DNA of 9,635 bases from an uncultured Collinsella sp. (GCA_900759435.1 CAAEVD010000278.1:1-9635), one strand, 5' to 3'; positions 1-6,590 are shown, numbered from the stretch's first letter. Translations and numbers: made by a program. Notes: generated by a model from the letters alone, not told the origin.

Positions 1-1
1 C

Positions 2-640
2 ATGGAAATCTTCAACGCGACCAACCTGCTCTACATTTGGGGCGGCTTTGTTAAGACAATCGAGATCTCGGCGCTGTCGATCTTTTTCTCGCTCATCTTT
101 GGCACGGTGCTGGCGCTCGTTAAAAGCTACGCGCCCCGCCCGTTCCGTATTTTGGTGAGCGCCTATATCGAGTTGTTCCGCTGCACGCCAAACCTGCTGT
201 GGATCCTGTTTATCTACTTTACGGTGCAGGGTTTGGACATTGTGATTTCGACCATCGCCTTTACGCTGTTTACCAGCGCTGTTATGGCCGAGATTGTGCG
301 CGGCGGCCTCAACTCGATTCCGCGCGGCCAGTTTGAGGCAGCGCAGAGCCAGGGCTTCGGCTTCTTTGCCACCATGCGCTACATCATTCTGCCGCAGACG
401 TTTAAGACGATCATTCCGGCGCTGTTTAGCCAGTGCACGACCGTCATTAAGGACAGCTCGTATCTTTCGGGCATTAACGTGGCCGAGCTCATGTACACGG
501 CAAACGTCGTGATGGCCCACGCGATCGACCTGTCGCAGGTGCTTATGCTCTACGGCCTGGTGTTTGCGATGTACTTTGTGCTCAACTTTGGTATCTCGCT
601 GCTGGTCCGCGCGTATCAGCGCCGCATCGTAGCCGCATAG
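2..640 (+). CDS. Amino-acid ABC transporter permease (HisM/GlnP family)
   Basis: Inner-membrane permease subunit of a polar amino-acid ABC importer, which would work with a solute-binding protein and an ATPase encoded outside the window. The 212 residues match the usual 210-220 of the family. Hydrophobic segments lie at about 17-41, 49-77, 83-97 and 180-204. The 'R-CTP-N' stretch at 60-64 corresponds to the family's 'FRGTP' signature. The EAA loop that docks on the ATPase is clear: GQFEAA at 109-114, G at 118/120, R126 and LPQ at 130-132. The ATG at base 2 puts the N-terminus at the normal family position (IWGGFVKTIEIS resembles the usual 'GLxxTLxIS'), so the gene is probably complete, but its ribosome binding site lies off the window. 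The substrate cannot be read from the permease alone. It is probably the last gene of its operon, since a long palindrome follows the stop directly. Confidence 0.9.
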   Translation: MEIFNATNLLYIWGGFVKTIEISALSIFFSLIFGTVLALVKSYAPRPFRILVSAYIELFRCTPNLLWILFIYFTVQGLDIVISTIAFTLFTSAVMAEIVRGGLNSIPRGQFEAAQSQGFGFFATMRYIILPQTFKTIIPALFSQCTTVIKDSSYLSGINVAELMYTANVVMAHAIDLSQVLMLYGLVFAMYFVLNFGISLLVRAYQRRIVAA

Positions 641-746
641 TCCTGCTTCCCCAAGCACGGCACCTTGCCCCTCAATCGTCGCTTGCGTACATTTAGTACG
701 CGGTGCTCCTCTTTTGGGGCAATCTGCCGCACTTGGGAAACCAGGA
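641..746. repeat. 106-bp imperfect palindromic element
   Basis: Beginning right after the permease stop codon, bases 641-690 and 696-746 are near-complementary arms around ATTTA (691-695). The outer ends read TCCTGCTTCCCCAAG on the left and, reverse-complemented, TCCTGGTTTCCCAAG on the right. TTGCCCC recurs in both arms, and the innermost GCGTAC/GTACGC is perfect. Mismatches cluster in the middle of each arm. No T-tract follows, so it is not a typical Rho-independent terminator, although the RNA would fold into a long rod. No open reading frame of note is present. It looks like a REP- or MITE-like intergenic repeat. Copy number in the genome is unknown from here. Confidence 0.75.
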
Positions 747-761
747 CGGTCGTAAGTGACA

Positions 762-794
762 AAATGAGAATCAGGAATCGCCTATTTCTCATTT
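762..794. promoter_or_regulatory. Inverted repeat just upstream of the kinase-like gene's RBS
   Basis: AAATGAGAA (762-770) is the exact reverse complement of TTCTCATTT (786-794), separated by 15 bases. The arms can be extended with one mismatch (ACAAAATGAGAA / TTCTCATTTGTT). It ends 4 bases before the Shine-Dalgarno sequence AGAAAGGA at 798-805. That position would suit an operator overlapping the promoter or a leader hairpin affecting translation of the next gene. No regulator is identified. Confidence 0.45.
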
Positions 795-811
795 GTTAGA
801 AAGGAATCGCG

Positions 812-1435
812 ATGAGCGATCTGGAGAACAAGAAGAATCCTGTGGTCATTACCATCGCGCGCGACTTTGGCGCCGAGGGCCACGAGATTGGTCGCATGCT
901 TGCCGACGAGTTGGGGATTCCGCTGTACGATAACGAGCTGCTGGTGCGCGCGTCGCTGCGCGCGGGCGAGTCGCTCGACAAGATGGCCGCCTACGACGAG
1001 CGCCTGGCCGTGGAGAACATGGCGTTTTTGCCCGACCGTTACGACGCCCGTTCGTACTCGGATAAGTTGTTCCAAAAGATGAGCCAGGTGATTTTGGATC
1101 TGGGCGAGACCGAGAGCTGCATTATCGAGGGTCGTCTGTCCGACTACCTGCTGCGTAACAACCCCAACCACATTGCCGTGTTGGTGACCGCACCCTTTGA
1201 GGACCGCGTCGAGATCGTGCGCAAGAAGCGTGGCCTCAACAAAAAGAAGGGCGCCAAGCTGGTCAAGCAGCAGCAGAAGGCGCGCGAGGCGTTCTACAAG
1301 CGCTACAGCGCCGGAAAGTGGAAGATGACGAGCGGCAAGGATATCGTTGTCAACCGCGCCAAGCTGGGCCGCGAGGGTTGTAAAGACGTTATCGCCGCTG
1401 CCTACCGCTACAAAGTGGCGCAGCTCGAAGGCTAG
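812..1435 (+). CDS. Cytidylate-kinase-like family protein
   Basis: Predicted cytoplasmic P-loop protein of the cytidylate kinase-like family (Cytidylate_kin2 type), 207 residues. A beta strand at 11-16 (VVITIA) is followed by RDFGAEGHEIGRML (17-30), the family's version of the phosphate-binding loop. It keeps the glycines but lacks the lysine of a classical GxxGxGKT Walker A. IIEGR at 104-108 matches the conserved strand and 'GR' of the family. A basic patch KKRGLNKKKGAKLVKQQQK (138-156) lies where a lid domain would sit. The start is supported by AGAAAGGA at 798-805, 6 bases before the ATG. The true substrate of this family is not well established; members are often labelled cytidylate kinases by homology, but the housekeeping Cmk is a different protein. 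It appears monocistronic, with a terminator 6 bases after the stop. Confidence 0.85.
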   Translation: MSDLENKKNPVVITIARDFGAEGHEIGRMLADELGIPLYDNELLVRASLRAGESLDKMAAYDERLAVENMAFLPDRYDARSYSDKLFQKMSQVILDLGETESCIIEGRLSDYLLRNNPNHIAVLVTAPFEDRVEIVRKKRGLNKKKGAKLVKQQQKAREAFYKRYSAGKWKMTSGKDIVVNRAKLGREGCKDVIAAAYRYKVAQLEG

Positions 1436-1441
1436 CCGACC

Positions 1442-1487
1442 AAAAACCACCACAAGGGGACAGGCACCTTGTGGTGGTTTTTGTTTT
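1442..1487 (+). terminator. Rho-independent terminator, GGACAGGCA-loop hairpin copy 1
   Basis: A perfect 16-bp stem pairs AAAAACCACCACAAGG (1442-1457) with its reverse complement at 1467-1482 around the 9-base loop GGACAGGCA. The T-rich run TTTTTGTTTT (1478-1487) follows. It lies 6 bases after the stop of the kinase-like gene, so it is an efficient terminator for that gene. The same hairpin core recurs at 2867-2904 and, inverted, at 6749-6785. Confidence 0.85.
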
Positions 1488-1525
1488 AGGTAGAGAAAGT
1501 CAACTGGTTCTGCCGGGGCCGATTG

Positions 1526-1568
1526 CTCAAAGAGCTCAAGGATGCTCAAAAAACTCAAAGATACTCAA
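1526..1568. repeat. Five phased CTCAA direct repeats upstream of the AAA+ gene
   Basis: CTCAA begins at 1526, 1535, 1545, 1554 and 1564, with steps of 9, 10, 9 and 10 bases, close to one DNA helical turn. The longer consensus is roughly CTCAAAGA. The cluster sits 56-98 bases before the ATG of the AAA+ ATPase gene, in an AT-rich stretch that also holds the presumed promoter. It could be a multi-site operator, possibly for the ATPase's own winged helix; that link is inference. Confidence 0.5.
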
Positions 1569-1623
1569 ATAAATTATAGATAGTAGGGGCATAATTAAGT
1601 TATATGAGTTAAAGGGAGGCTTT

Positions 1624-2739
1624 ATGGCGGCACCGACGGCGTACAGGCAGGCAAATCCATTCACGCCGATGTTCGGACGTGTGCCGGCGTATATGGCCGG
1701 TCGTGAGCAAATCATCGATGATATGGTGCTGGCGTTTGAAAATGACGACTCCGATCCCAATCTTTGCTCGGTTTTCTATGGCGCGCGTGGTACAGGTAAA
1801 ACGGCGCTTTTGGCATATCTGTCGTACCGCGCCCAGCAAGAGGGCTGGATTACAGCGAATGTGACGGCCTCGGAGGGGATGCTCGAAGACATTTTGCAGC
1901 GCCTCAACGAATCAGCCGCCCATCTGATCGAAAAGCCCGCTTCTAGGCGTGTGAACAGTGTCGGCATTGCCCCCGTAGGAAGCATGAGCTGGGAAAACAT
2001 CGATGTTGAATTTGAGGGCGCTAACTGGCGTACCAAGATGAACGCTTTGTTTGCTCAGCTTGAAGCGACTGACACCGGGGTGCTTATCGCCGTTGACGAA
2101 GTGGATGCATCGTTTGCGCAAATGACGGAGCTTGTTACTACCTACCAGCACTTTGTAAGCGAGAATAAAAGGGTAGCTTTGCTTATGGCAGGGCTGTCGT
2201 TTCGCGTGCTGGCGCTGCTGACGGGAAAATCGACATCGTTTCTTCGTCGCGCGGCTCAACATTCGCTGGGATCAATTTCACCGACTGAGGTAAAAGAAGC
2301 GTTTCGACTAACGATTGAGGACGGCGGCAAGACGATTTCTGATGAGGCGATCGACCTCGCTGCCAAGGCGATCGATGGTTTTCCATTTATGTTCCAGTTG
2401 GTGGGCTATCGGGCATGGAATGCTTCGCGCCAAGCCTCCGAGGTTTCTATTGAGGATGTCGAACGAGGCGCGAAACTTGCGCAAGAGGAGCTGGAATCGC
2501 GAGTTTTTGCTTCAACAGCGGCGGAACTTTCACGAGGGGACCTTGAATTTCTTCGTGCAATGAATCCGGTTGGGACGACGACCAGGCAAGAGCTGGCAGC
2601 GAGGCTTAAGAAGAGTTCCGGTTCGATTTCAACGTATAAAAAGCGTCTGGTAGAGGCTGGGGTAATTGAAGAGCCTCTACAAGGACGTTTTGAGTTTGCA
2701 TTGCCAGGCTTTGGCCGATATGTCGCATCGCTTTACTAG
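1624..2739 (+). CDS. AAA+ ATPase with C-terminal winged helix (Orc1/Cdc6-like architecture)
   Basis: A 371-residue stand-alone AAA+ ATPase. An N-terminal segment ends in GREQIIDDM (26-34), the region that precedes the nucleotide pocket in Orc1/Cdc6- and MalT-like ATPases. Walker A is GARGTGKT (53-60). Walker B is GVLIAVDEVD (152-161), with the catalytic acidic pair at D158/E159. A sensor-1-like strand VALLMAGLS follows (184-192), and FLRR at 207-210 could carry an arginine finger. The lid helices occupy about 220-290. Residues 302-355 form a winged helix-turn-helix (TTRQELAARLKKSSGSISTY...LVEAGVIEE), so DNA binding is likely. The start is supported by AAAGGGAGG at 1611-1619. There is no partner gene in the operon. 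Function is unknown; candidates are a transcription or replication regulator, or a defence or mobile-element remnant. Its sequence looks less GC-rich than the neighbours, compatible with transfer. Confidence 0.85.
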   Translation: MAAPTAYRQANPFTPMFGRVPAYMAGREQIIDDMVLAFENDDSDPNLCSVFYGARGTGKTALLAYLSYRAQQEGWITANVTASEGMLEDILQRLNESAAHLIEKPASRRVNSVGIAPVGSMSWENIDVEFEGANWRTKMNALFAQLEATDTGVLIAVDEVDASFAQMTELVTTYQHFVSENKRVALLMAGLSFRVLALLTGKSTSFLRRAAQHSLGSISPTEVKEAFRLTIEDGGKTISDEAIDLAAKAIDGFPFMFQLVGYRAWNASRQASEVSIEDVERGAKLAQEELESRVFASTAAELSRGDLEFLRAMNPVGTTTRQELAARLKKSSGSISTYKKRLVEAGVIEEPLQGRFEFALPGFGRYVASLY

Positions 2740-2779
2740 AGGGTCGTTGCTGCGAAGGATCGCTTCGTGTCCCTTTACT

Positions 2780-2836
2780 GTCTCGATCTGTAACAATAAG
2801 CCTGCTTTTAGGGGCCTATCTGTTACAGACTGAGAC
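2780..2836. repeat. 57-bp inverted-repeat element, solitary copy
   Basis: The left arm GTCTCGATCTGTAACA (2780-2795) and right arm TGTTACAGACTGAGAC (2821-2836) are 16-bp inverted repeats differing at two positions, around a 25-bp loop. In this copy the loop itself pairs (ATAAGCC 2796-2802 with GGCCTAT 2813-2819, one mismatch). The right arm is followed by AAACTG. Arms, loop length and right flank match the three tandem copies at 6510-6727. It lies 41 bases after the AAA+ stop. Confidence 0.85.
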
Positions 2837-2866
2837 AAACTGACAGAGTGGCCTTCTGCTCCGCTC

Positions 2867-2911
2867 AAACCACCACAAGGGGACAGGCACCTTTGTGGTG
2901 GTTTTTGTTTT
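2867..2911 (+). terminator. Terminator-type hairpin, copy 2 of the GGGGACAGGCACC family
   Basis: AAACCACCACAA (2867-2878) pairs perfectly with TTGTGGTGGTTT (2893-2904). The intervening bases GGGGACAGGCACCT include a further GG/CC pair, and the T-rich tail TTTTTGTTTT ends at 2911. It probably terminates transcription from the AAA+ gene, whose stop is 127 bases upstream. It also lies immediately beyond the stop of the convergent LuxR-type gene, so it may act on both strands, though the minus-strand side has only a three-T tail. Confidence 0.75.
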
Positions 2912-4316
2912 AGGCCGAGGGGAAGGCTTTGACGAGACCGGCGCGCGTTTGCGTGTCGGTCTTTTGGTAGATAGAGCTCAGGTGACGCTGGACCATGCGC
3001 ATCGAGATGCCGAGCTCCTCGGCGACCTGCTTGAGCGGGCGTTCATCCTGGGTCACGGCTATGAGCACGTCGACTTCGCGCGGGGTGAGAGCGTGGTTGG
3101 CGATGAAGGCCTGGCGTTGCTCCTCGATGGTGGGGGCGGCGAGTGCTTCTTCTGCCAGCTGCTCGCGCTCGCGCTCCTGCTCGGTTTGGGGCAGGCGGAA
3201 CAGGCCCGCGGCTACAAACGCCACACTTGCCGCCACAAGCAGCATGAGCGCGCCGATCATGATGATGGCGACATTGCCCGAGGTCACAAGTGCCAGCGAG
3301 ATGCCCGACGTAGTGAACGCGCACACGTTGTTGGCTGCGCGGCCCATGCCAGCCCACAGTGCGGGCGTATGCATGCGCGGTGCCAGCTGTGTAAAGGTGG
3401 CAGTAAAGAACGTGACAAAAAAGCCCGAGCTCAGGTAAAAGACGACAAGGCCCAGGTTGGGATCGGCGCCGGCTTCCACGGCCAAGATCGAGATGGTGGA
3501 AAGTACCGTGACGCCGAGCATGATGAGACCCATGTAGCGACGCTCGGCAAGATCAAAGACGATACCGGCGACGAGACCGCTCGCCGCCAAAAAGAGGCGC
3601 GGCCAGGTCTGTACGGCGATGGTGCCGTGGGCGTTGGAGAACGTGACGACGTTATCGAGCGTCGAGAACAGGCAGGCGAGAATCATGACGAGCGCGATAC
3701 TCCAGCACGCCTGCTTGGCGAGGGCGTGCGAGGGCTCGGCAAAGGGATTGATGGTGGGACTGGGGCCCTCGTTTGCCGCTTGGGTAGTGGCTCTGAGGGC
3801 GGAGATGGCGATAGTCGCTGCGCCAAGGACGATGAGCTCTGCGATACCGCCGCAATTGAGCAGGTTGATGGCGAACTGCATCAGGATGCCCGCGGCATAG
3901 GCTGCCCCCGCACCGGTGGCAAGCTTGGGGTCATCCTGGAATGTCAACGAAAAGGCGTGGTGAGTGGCGGCGCCCAGCAGGCCGAGTCCAAGGAATGCCA
4001 CGCAGCCCAGAATTTCGAGGACAAGCGGGGCCGTAGGGAACTGAATTTGGGTCAGGCCCACGATGACGATAGGGACGGCGGCGGCGTTGACGGCTGCCAG
4101 TGAGTGGCCTTTGCGCCGTGCGAGCCCGAGCAGCGGCGCGTACCCGATAAAGCCGAGCACGCTCGCACCTAGAATAAAACCCTGTGCGATTACAACGCGT
4201 TCGGCACCGGCGAGCAGGCCGACGTTGACGTCGAAGCGAAACTCGGCGGCAAGGAAGGCGAAGGTGAAGAGCGCGAGTGCCAGAAGCGCGTTGATTTTAG
4301 GCCTACTCAGGTTCAA
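2910..4316 (-). CDS. LuxR-type regulator with about 12 N-terminal transmembrane segments
   Basis: A 468-residue membrane-embedded transcription regulator. Residues 8-372 are about a dozen hydrophobic segments (for example 8-25, 40-60, 76-90, 98-118, 135-155, 158-173, 203-220, 240-255, 262-281, 287-306, 340-372) resembling an MFS-type fold. A charged linker follows (376-402, EREREQLAEE). A LuxR/GerE-type helix-turn-helix sits at about 409-465, with the hallmark HALTPREVDVLIA, the helix pair VAEELGISMRMVQRHLSSIYQK, and T457 replacing part of the usual 'NRTEL' tail. Such fusions are a lineage-specific expansion in Coriobacteriia, where they are thought to sense small molecules and control neighbouring genes. 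The start codon is TTG; the complement of 4323-4328 gives AAAGGA 6 bases upstream, which supports it. Divergent from the surface-protein gene, which is its likely target. The ligand is unknown. Confidence 0.88.
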   Translation of the reverse strand: MNLSRPKINALLALALFTFAFLAAEFRFDVNVGLLAGAERVVIAQGFILGASVLGFIGYAPLLGLARRKGHSLAAVNAAAVPIVIVGLTQIQFPTAPLVLEILGCVAFLGLGLLGAATHHAFSLTFQDDPKLATGAGAAYAAGILMQFAINLLNCGGIAELIVLGAATIAISALRATTQAANEGPSPTINPFAEPSHALAKQACWSIALVMILACLFSTLDNVVTFSNAHGTIAVQTWPRLFLAASGLVAGIVFDLAERRYMGLIMLGVTVLSTISILAVEAGADPNLGLVVFYLSSGFFVTFFTATFTQLAPRMHTPALWAGMGRAANNVCAFTTSGISLALVTSGNVAIIMIGALMLLVAASVAFVAAGLFRLPQTEQEREREQLAEEALAAPTIEEQRQAFIANHALTPREVDVLIAVTQDERPLKQVAEELGISMRMVQRHLSSIYQKTDTQTRAGLVKAFPSA

Positions 4317-4418
4317 GGACGGTCCTTTGGGTGGACGAATAATCGTGTCCTCGATTGTGGCGTTCCCGGGACGAGTGTGGCGACAACGAAATCATATTGA
4401 ATTAAATCGCAGGTAGAG

Positions 4419-4446
4419 GCCTAGGTTCACATCTACGAACCTAGGC
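4419..4446. promoter_or_regulatory. Perfect 10-bp inverted repeat in the divergent intergenic region
   Basis: GCCTAGGTTC (4419-4428) and GAACCTAGGC (4437-4446) are exact reverse complements around the 8-base spacer ACATCTAC. A smaller alternative pairing, GTAGA (4413-4417) with TCTAC (4432-4436), overlaps it. There is no T-tract after the repeat, so it is not a terminator. It lies 56 bases before the surface-protein ATG and 102 bases before the LuxR-type start, suited to an operator or leader hairpin. A TATGAT (minus strand, 4391-4396) is a weak -10 candidate for the regulator; no convincing -35 was found. Confidence 0.55.
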
Positions 4447-4490
4447 ATATGGAGTCATTTGGCACATCTTGGTGGTATATCCCTACGACC

Positions 4491-4497
4491 AAGGAGG
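4491..4497 (+). promoter_or_regulatory. Shine-Dalgarno site that fixes the surface-protein start
   Basis: AAGGAGG, a full consensus ribosome binding site, ends 5 bases before the ATG at 4503. The frame is open back to an ATG at 4449, but that codon has no such site. The 4503 start also places the basic n-region and hydrophobic core of the signal peptide properly. Confidence 0.8.
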
Positions 4498-4502
4498 CCG
4501 TT

Positions 4503-6473
4503 ATGAACGCAAGTCACTTTGACAAGCAAGCTCAACGTGAGTCCACCTGCTCGCTGGTTCACGGTACCTGGCGTTGTGTGGGTGCCAAAATAGCTTGCGC
4601 CGGCGCGTGTGCGCTTATGGTCGGTCAGTTGCTGCTGCCGAGCGTGGCGCTGGCGACGGAATGCGCCGATCCCGCCGTTGGGACGGATGAGGTTGCCGCG
4701 GCTCCGGTGACGCCGACGGTTGCGGAGGATACGGCGGCTCCGGCGCCGGTACCGGTGGCTCCGGCTGCGCCGATGACTGACGCGGCTCCGGCGGCGCCGC
4801 CTGCGGCAGAAGCTCAGCAAGATCAGCAGGACGCACCGGCGGCAACGGTGAACGATGCGGTTGCTGTCAACCAAGATGGCTCTCTTGGTGGCACCGACAG
4901 CTCGTCGGCAAACAACGCCATCATGCCCTGCGGTGTGACCGATGTTGTTGGCGGCAGCGACGTTAGGGTCAACACGACCGTGGTCCCCCACTATACGGAC
5001 TGCGCGCTTCCGAGCAAGGTCACACTCAAAAAGGGCCAGCCGTATACCCACGATTTTCTCGATGTAGAGGGTGGCATTCCAGAAACGCTTGCGAGCGAAG
5101 TTGTCGAGGTTAAGTACTACAGGGCCGATGCCGCTTCGGGCACTCTGGTCGAAGTTCAGGATGCGTCCATGTCCGACGTGACGGCTCGCTTCGAACCCGT
5201 TGGCAATCACATGAGGCTGACGCTGACCTTTACGGGTGGCGCGGCAGGCGGCTCGTATCGACTCACGCGCAATGAGGCTCTCTATATTGGCACGGCACTG
5301 GAGTATACCGGAACTGACTATGAAGGCAGCTCGACTATCCTCAACGAAACCAGGTACGATTATTACCTCCGCTACGTCATCAATAGCGAAATTACGCTCG
5401 TTGCGTCAGAAAACGAAGCCCTCCATAACCTGGACGTCAACGACGTGAAGACCGACTACGCGCCCGGCGAGGCGCCGCGCGCAACTGCGACGATCCCCGC
5501 TGCCGATGCCGACAAGTACGAGATCGCCTACGAATGCTGGGAAGAGATGGAGCTCGATATGGAATCCGGGGAGTCGGTACCCGTTGCCTTCTGGTATTCC
5601 GACCCCGCAAAGTACACGCCGGGCATGAAGAAGATTGACCACTTCGAAGAGGGCAAGTTCTACATGTACTCCGTTGAGCTGAGGCTCAAGGGCGACAGTA
5701 CCGTGGCCGATGACTGCAATATGAACGTCAACGGTCATTGGGCGCACCACATCAAGACCGTCAACGGCGTCTTCGCCCCAAACGCTGACAATATGCTGTG
5801 CGAGCAGCCAATCGACGAATGGCGTGCCATCGACGTTATAGAGATCAACGGCGCCACGACCACCTTCAAGGCGGGCGATAAGCCGGTCTTTACGGCGAAT
5901 GTTCCGACGGGCTCCAACTCCCTTCCTCAGTGTGAGTTCTGGACGGGCAGCGATGGCAGCGAAGTGAACTCTCAGAAGTTCTGGGATCAGAACATCACGA
6001 ATCACATCGACGTCTTTAAGCCCGGCGTGACCTATCGCTACGGTATCTACCTCAAGTCCGCGCGCGGCTTCTACTTTACGTCCGACACCAAGCTGGTGAT
6101 CAACGGCCAGGAGTGCGGCTACCAGGTCGCGGATAGCGTTTCCGATGAGGACAGCGGCTGGATCTATACCCTGTGGCTCAACACCGATCTGGCGTTTACG
6201 CCCGAAGCCACGCCGACTCCCGACCCGCAGCCTACGCCGGATCCCAAGCCGACACCGCAGCCTGAGGTGAAACCCGAGACCAAGCCTGCGGCCAAGCCGG
6301 CCACGACAACCGCCACGACCAAAACGGTTGAGAAAGCCGCGCAGGCCAAGAAGAGCGACGCTGTCCTGGCTACCACGGGGGATACCACCGCAATGACGGT
6401 TACCGCCCTAGGCATCGCCGGCGCGACCGTCGCCGCCGCCGGCATCGCCGCAACCAAGCGCCGCAAGCGTTAG
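4503..6473 (+). CDS. Cell-wall-anchored surface protein with LATTG sorting signal
   Basis: A 656-residue secreted protein of unknown ligand. The signal peptide spans 1-51 (hydrophobic ACAGACALMVGQLLLPSVALA, AxA at 49-51, predicted cut before T52). An Ala/Pro-rich low-complexity segment covers 64-115. The folded part holds two related beta-rich repeats, about 310-412 and 445-535. Each has an APGE/KAGD-type turn, a C-x-W or C-x-F-W stretch (ECW; CEFW), an F-x-x-G-x-x-Y-x-Y strand (FEEGKFYMYSVEL; FKPGVTYRYGIYL) and ends in NGH/NGQ. A Pro/Thr/Lys-rich wall-spanning stretch lies at 566-612. The C-terminus is a sortase signal: LATTG (622-626), hydrophobic helix 632-650, then KRRKR. LAxTG fits class E-type sortases of Actinobacteria; no sortase is in this window. 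Likely an adhesin or other surface-exposed protein, possibly controlled by the divergent LuxR-type regulator. Confidence 0.85.
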   Translation: MNASHFDKQAQRESTCSLVHGTWRCVGAKIACAGACALMVGQLLLPSVALATECADPAVGTDEVAAAPVTPTVAEDTAAPAPVPVAPAAPMTDAAPAAPPAAEAQQDQQDAPAATVNDAVAVNQDGSLGGTDSSSANNAIMPCGVTDVVGGSDVRVNTTVVPHYTDCALPSKVTLKKGQPYTHDFLDVEGGIPETLASEVVEVKYYRADAASGTLVEVQDASMSDVTARFEPVGNHMRLTLTFTGGAAGGSYRLTRNEALYIGTALEYTGTDYEGSSTILNETRYDYYLRYVINSEITLVASENEALHNLDVNDVKTDYAPGEAPRATATIPAADADKYEIAYECWEEMELDMESGESVPVAFWYSDPAKYTPGMKKIDHFEEGKFYMYSVELRLKGDSTVADDCNMNVNGHWAHHIKTVNGVFAPNADNMLCEQPIDEWRAIDVIEINGATTTFKAGDKPVFTANVPTGSNSLPQCEFWTGSDGSEVNSQKFWDQNITNHIDVFKPGVTYRYGIYLKSARGFYFTSDTKLVINGQECGYQVADSVSDEDSGWIYTLWLNTDLAFTPEATPTPDPQPTPDPKPTPQPEVKPETKPAAKPATTTATTKTVEKAAQAKKSDAVLATTGDTTAMTVTALGIAGATVAAAGIAATKRRKR

Positions 6474-6509
6474 GGGTGGGTAGCGGCTCTCGTTCTCGGC
6501 CTCAGCAAA

Positions 6510-6566
6510 ATCTCAATCTGTAACACCAAACTGCCCAAAACGGCTCTAGATGTTACAGATTGAGAT
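6510..6566. repeat. 57-bp inverted-repeat element, tandem copy A
   Basis: ATCTCAATCTGTAACA (6510-6525) and TGTTACAGATTGAGAT (6551-6566) are perfect 16-bp inverted arms around a 25-base loop (6526-6550) unrelated in sequence to the other loops. The right flank is GAACTG. Confidence 0.88.
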
Positions 6567-6590
6567 GAACTGTTCGGCCGCCAACCTAAC

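Noticed and set aside
641..811. Riboswitch upstream of the kinase-like gene
   Set aside because: The structure is one long palindrome with no recognisable aptamer motifs, and it looks like a repeat element.
782..1558. 258-codon minus-strand open frame
   Set aside because: Antisense to the cytidylate-kinase-like gene and spanning its terminator; no recognisable domain.
2895..4103. 402-codon plus-strand open frame
   Set aside because: It is exactly antisense to the LuxR-type regulator, its translation is low in hydrophobic residues and rich in G, D, R and H without any domain, and it arises from the GC bias of the real gene.
4449..4502. 18-codon N-terminal extension of the surface protein
   Set aside because: The ATG at 4449 has no ribosome binding site and would put a Trp/Tyr-rich segment before the signal peptide; AAGGAGG at 4491 supports 4503.
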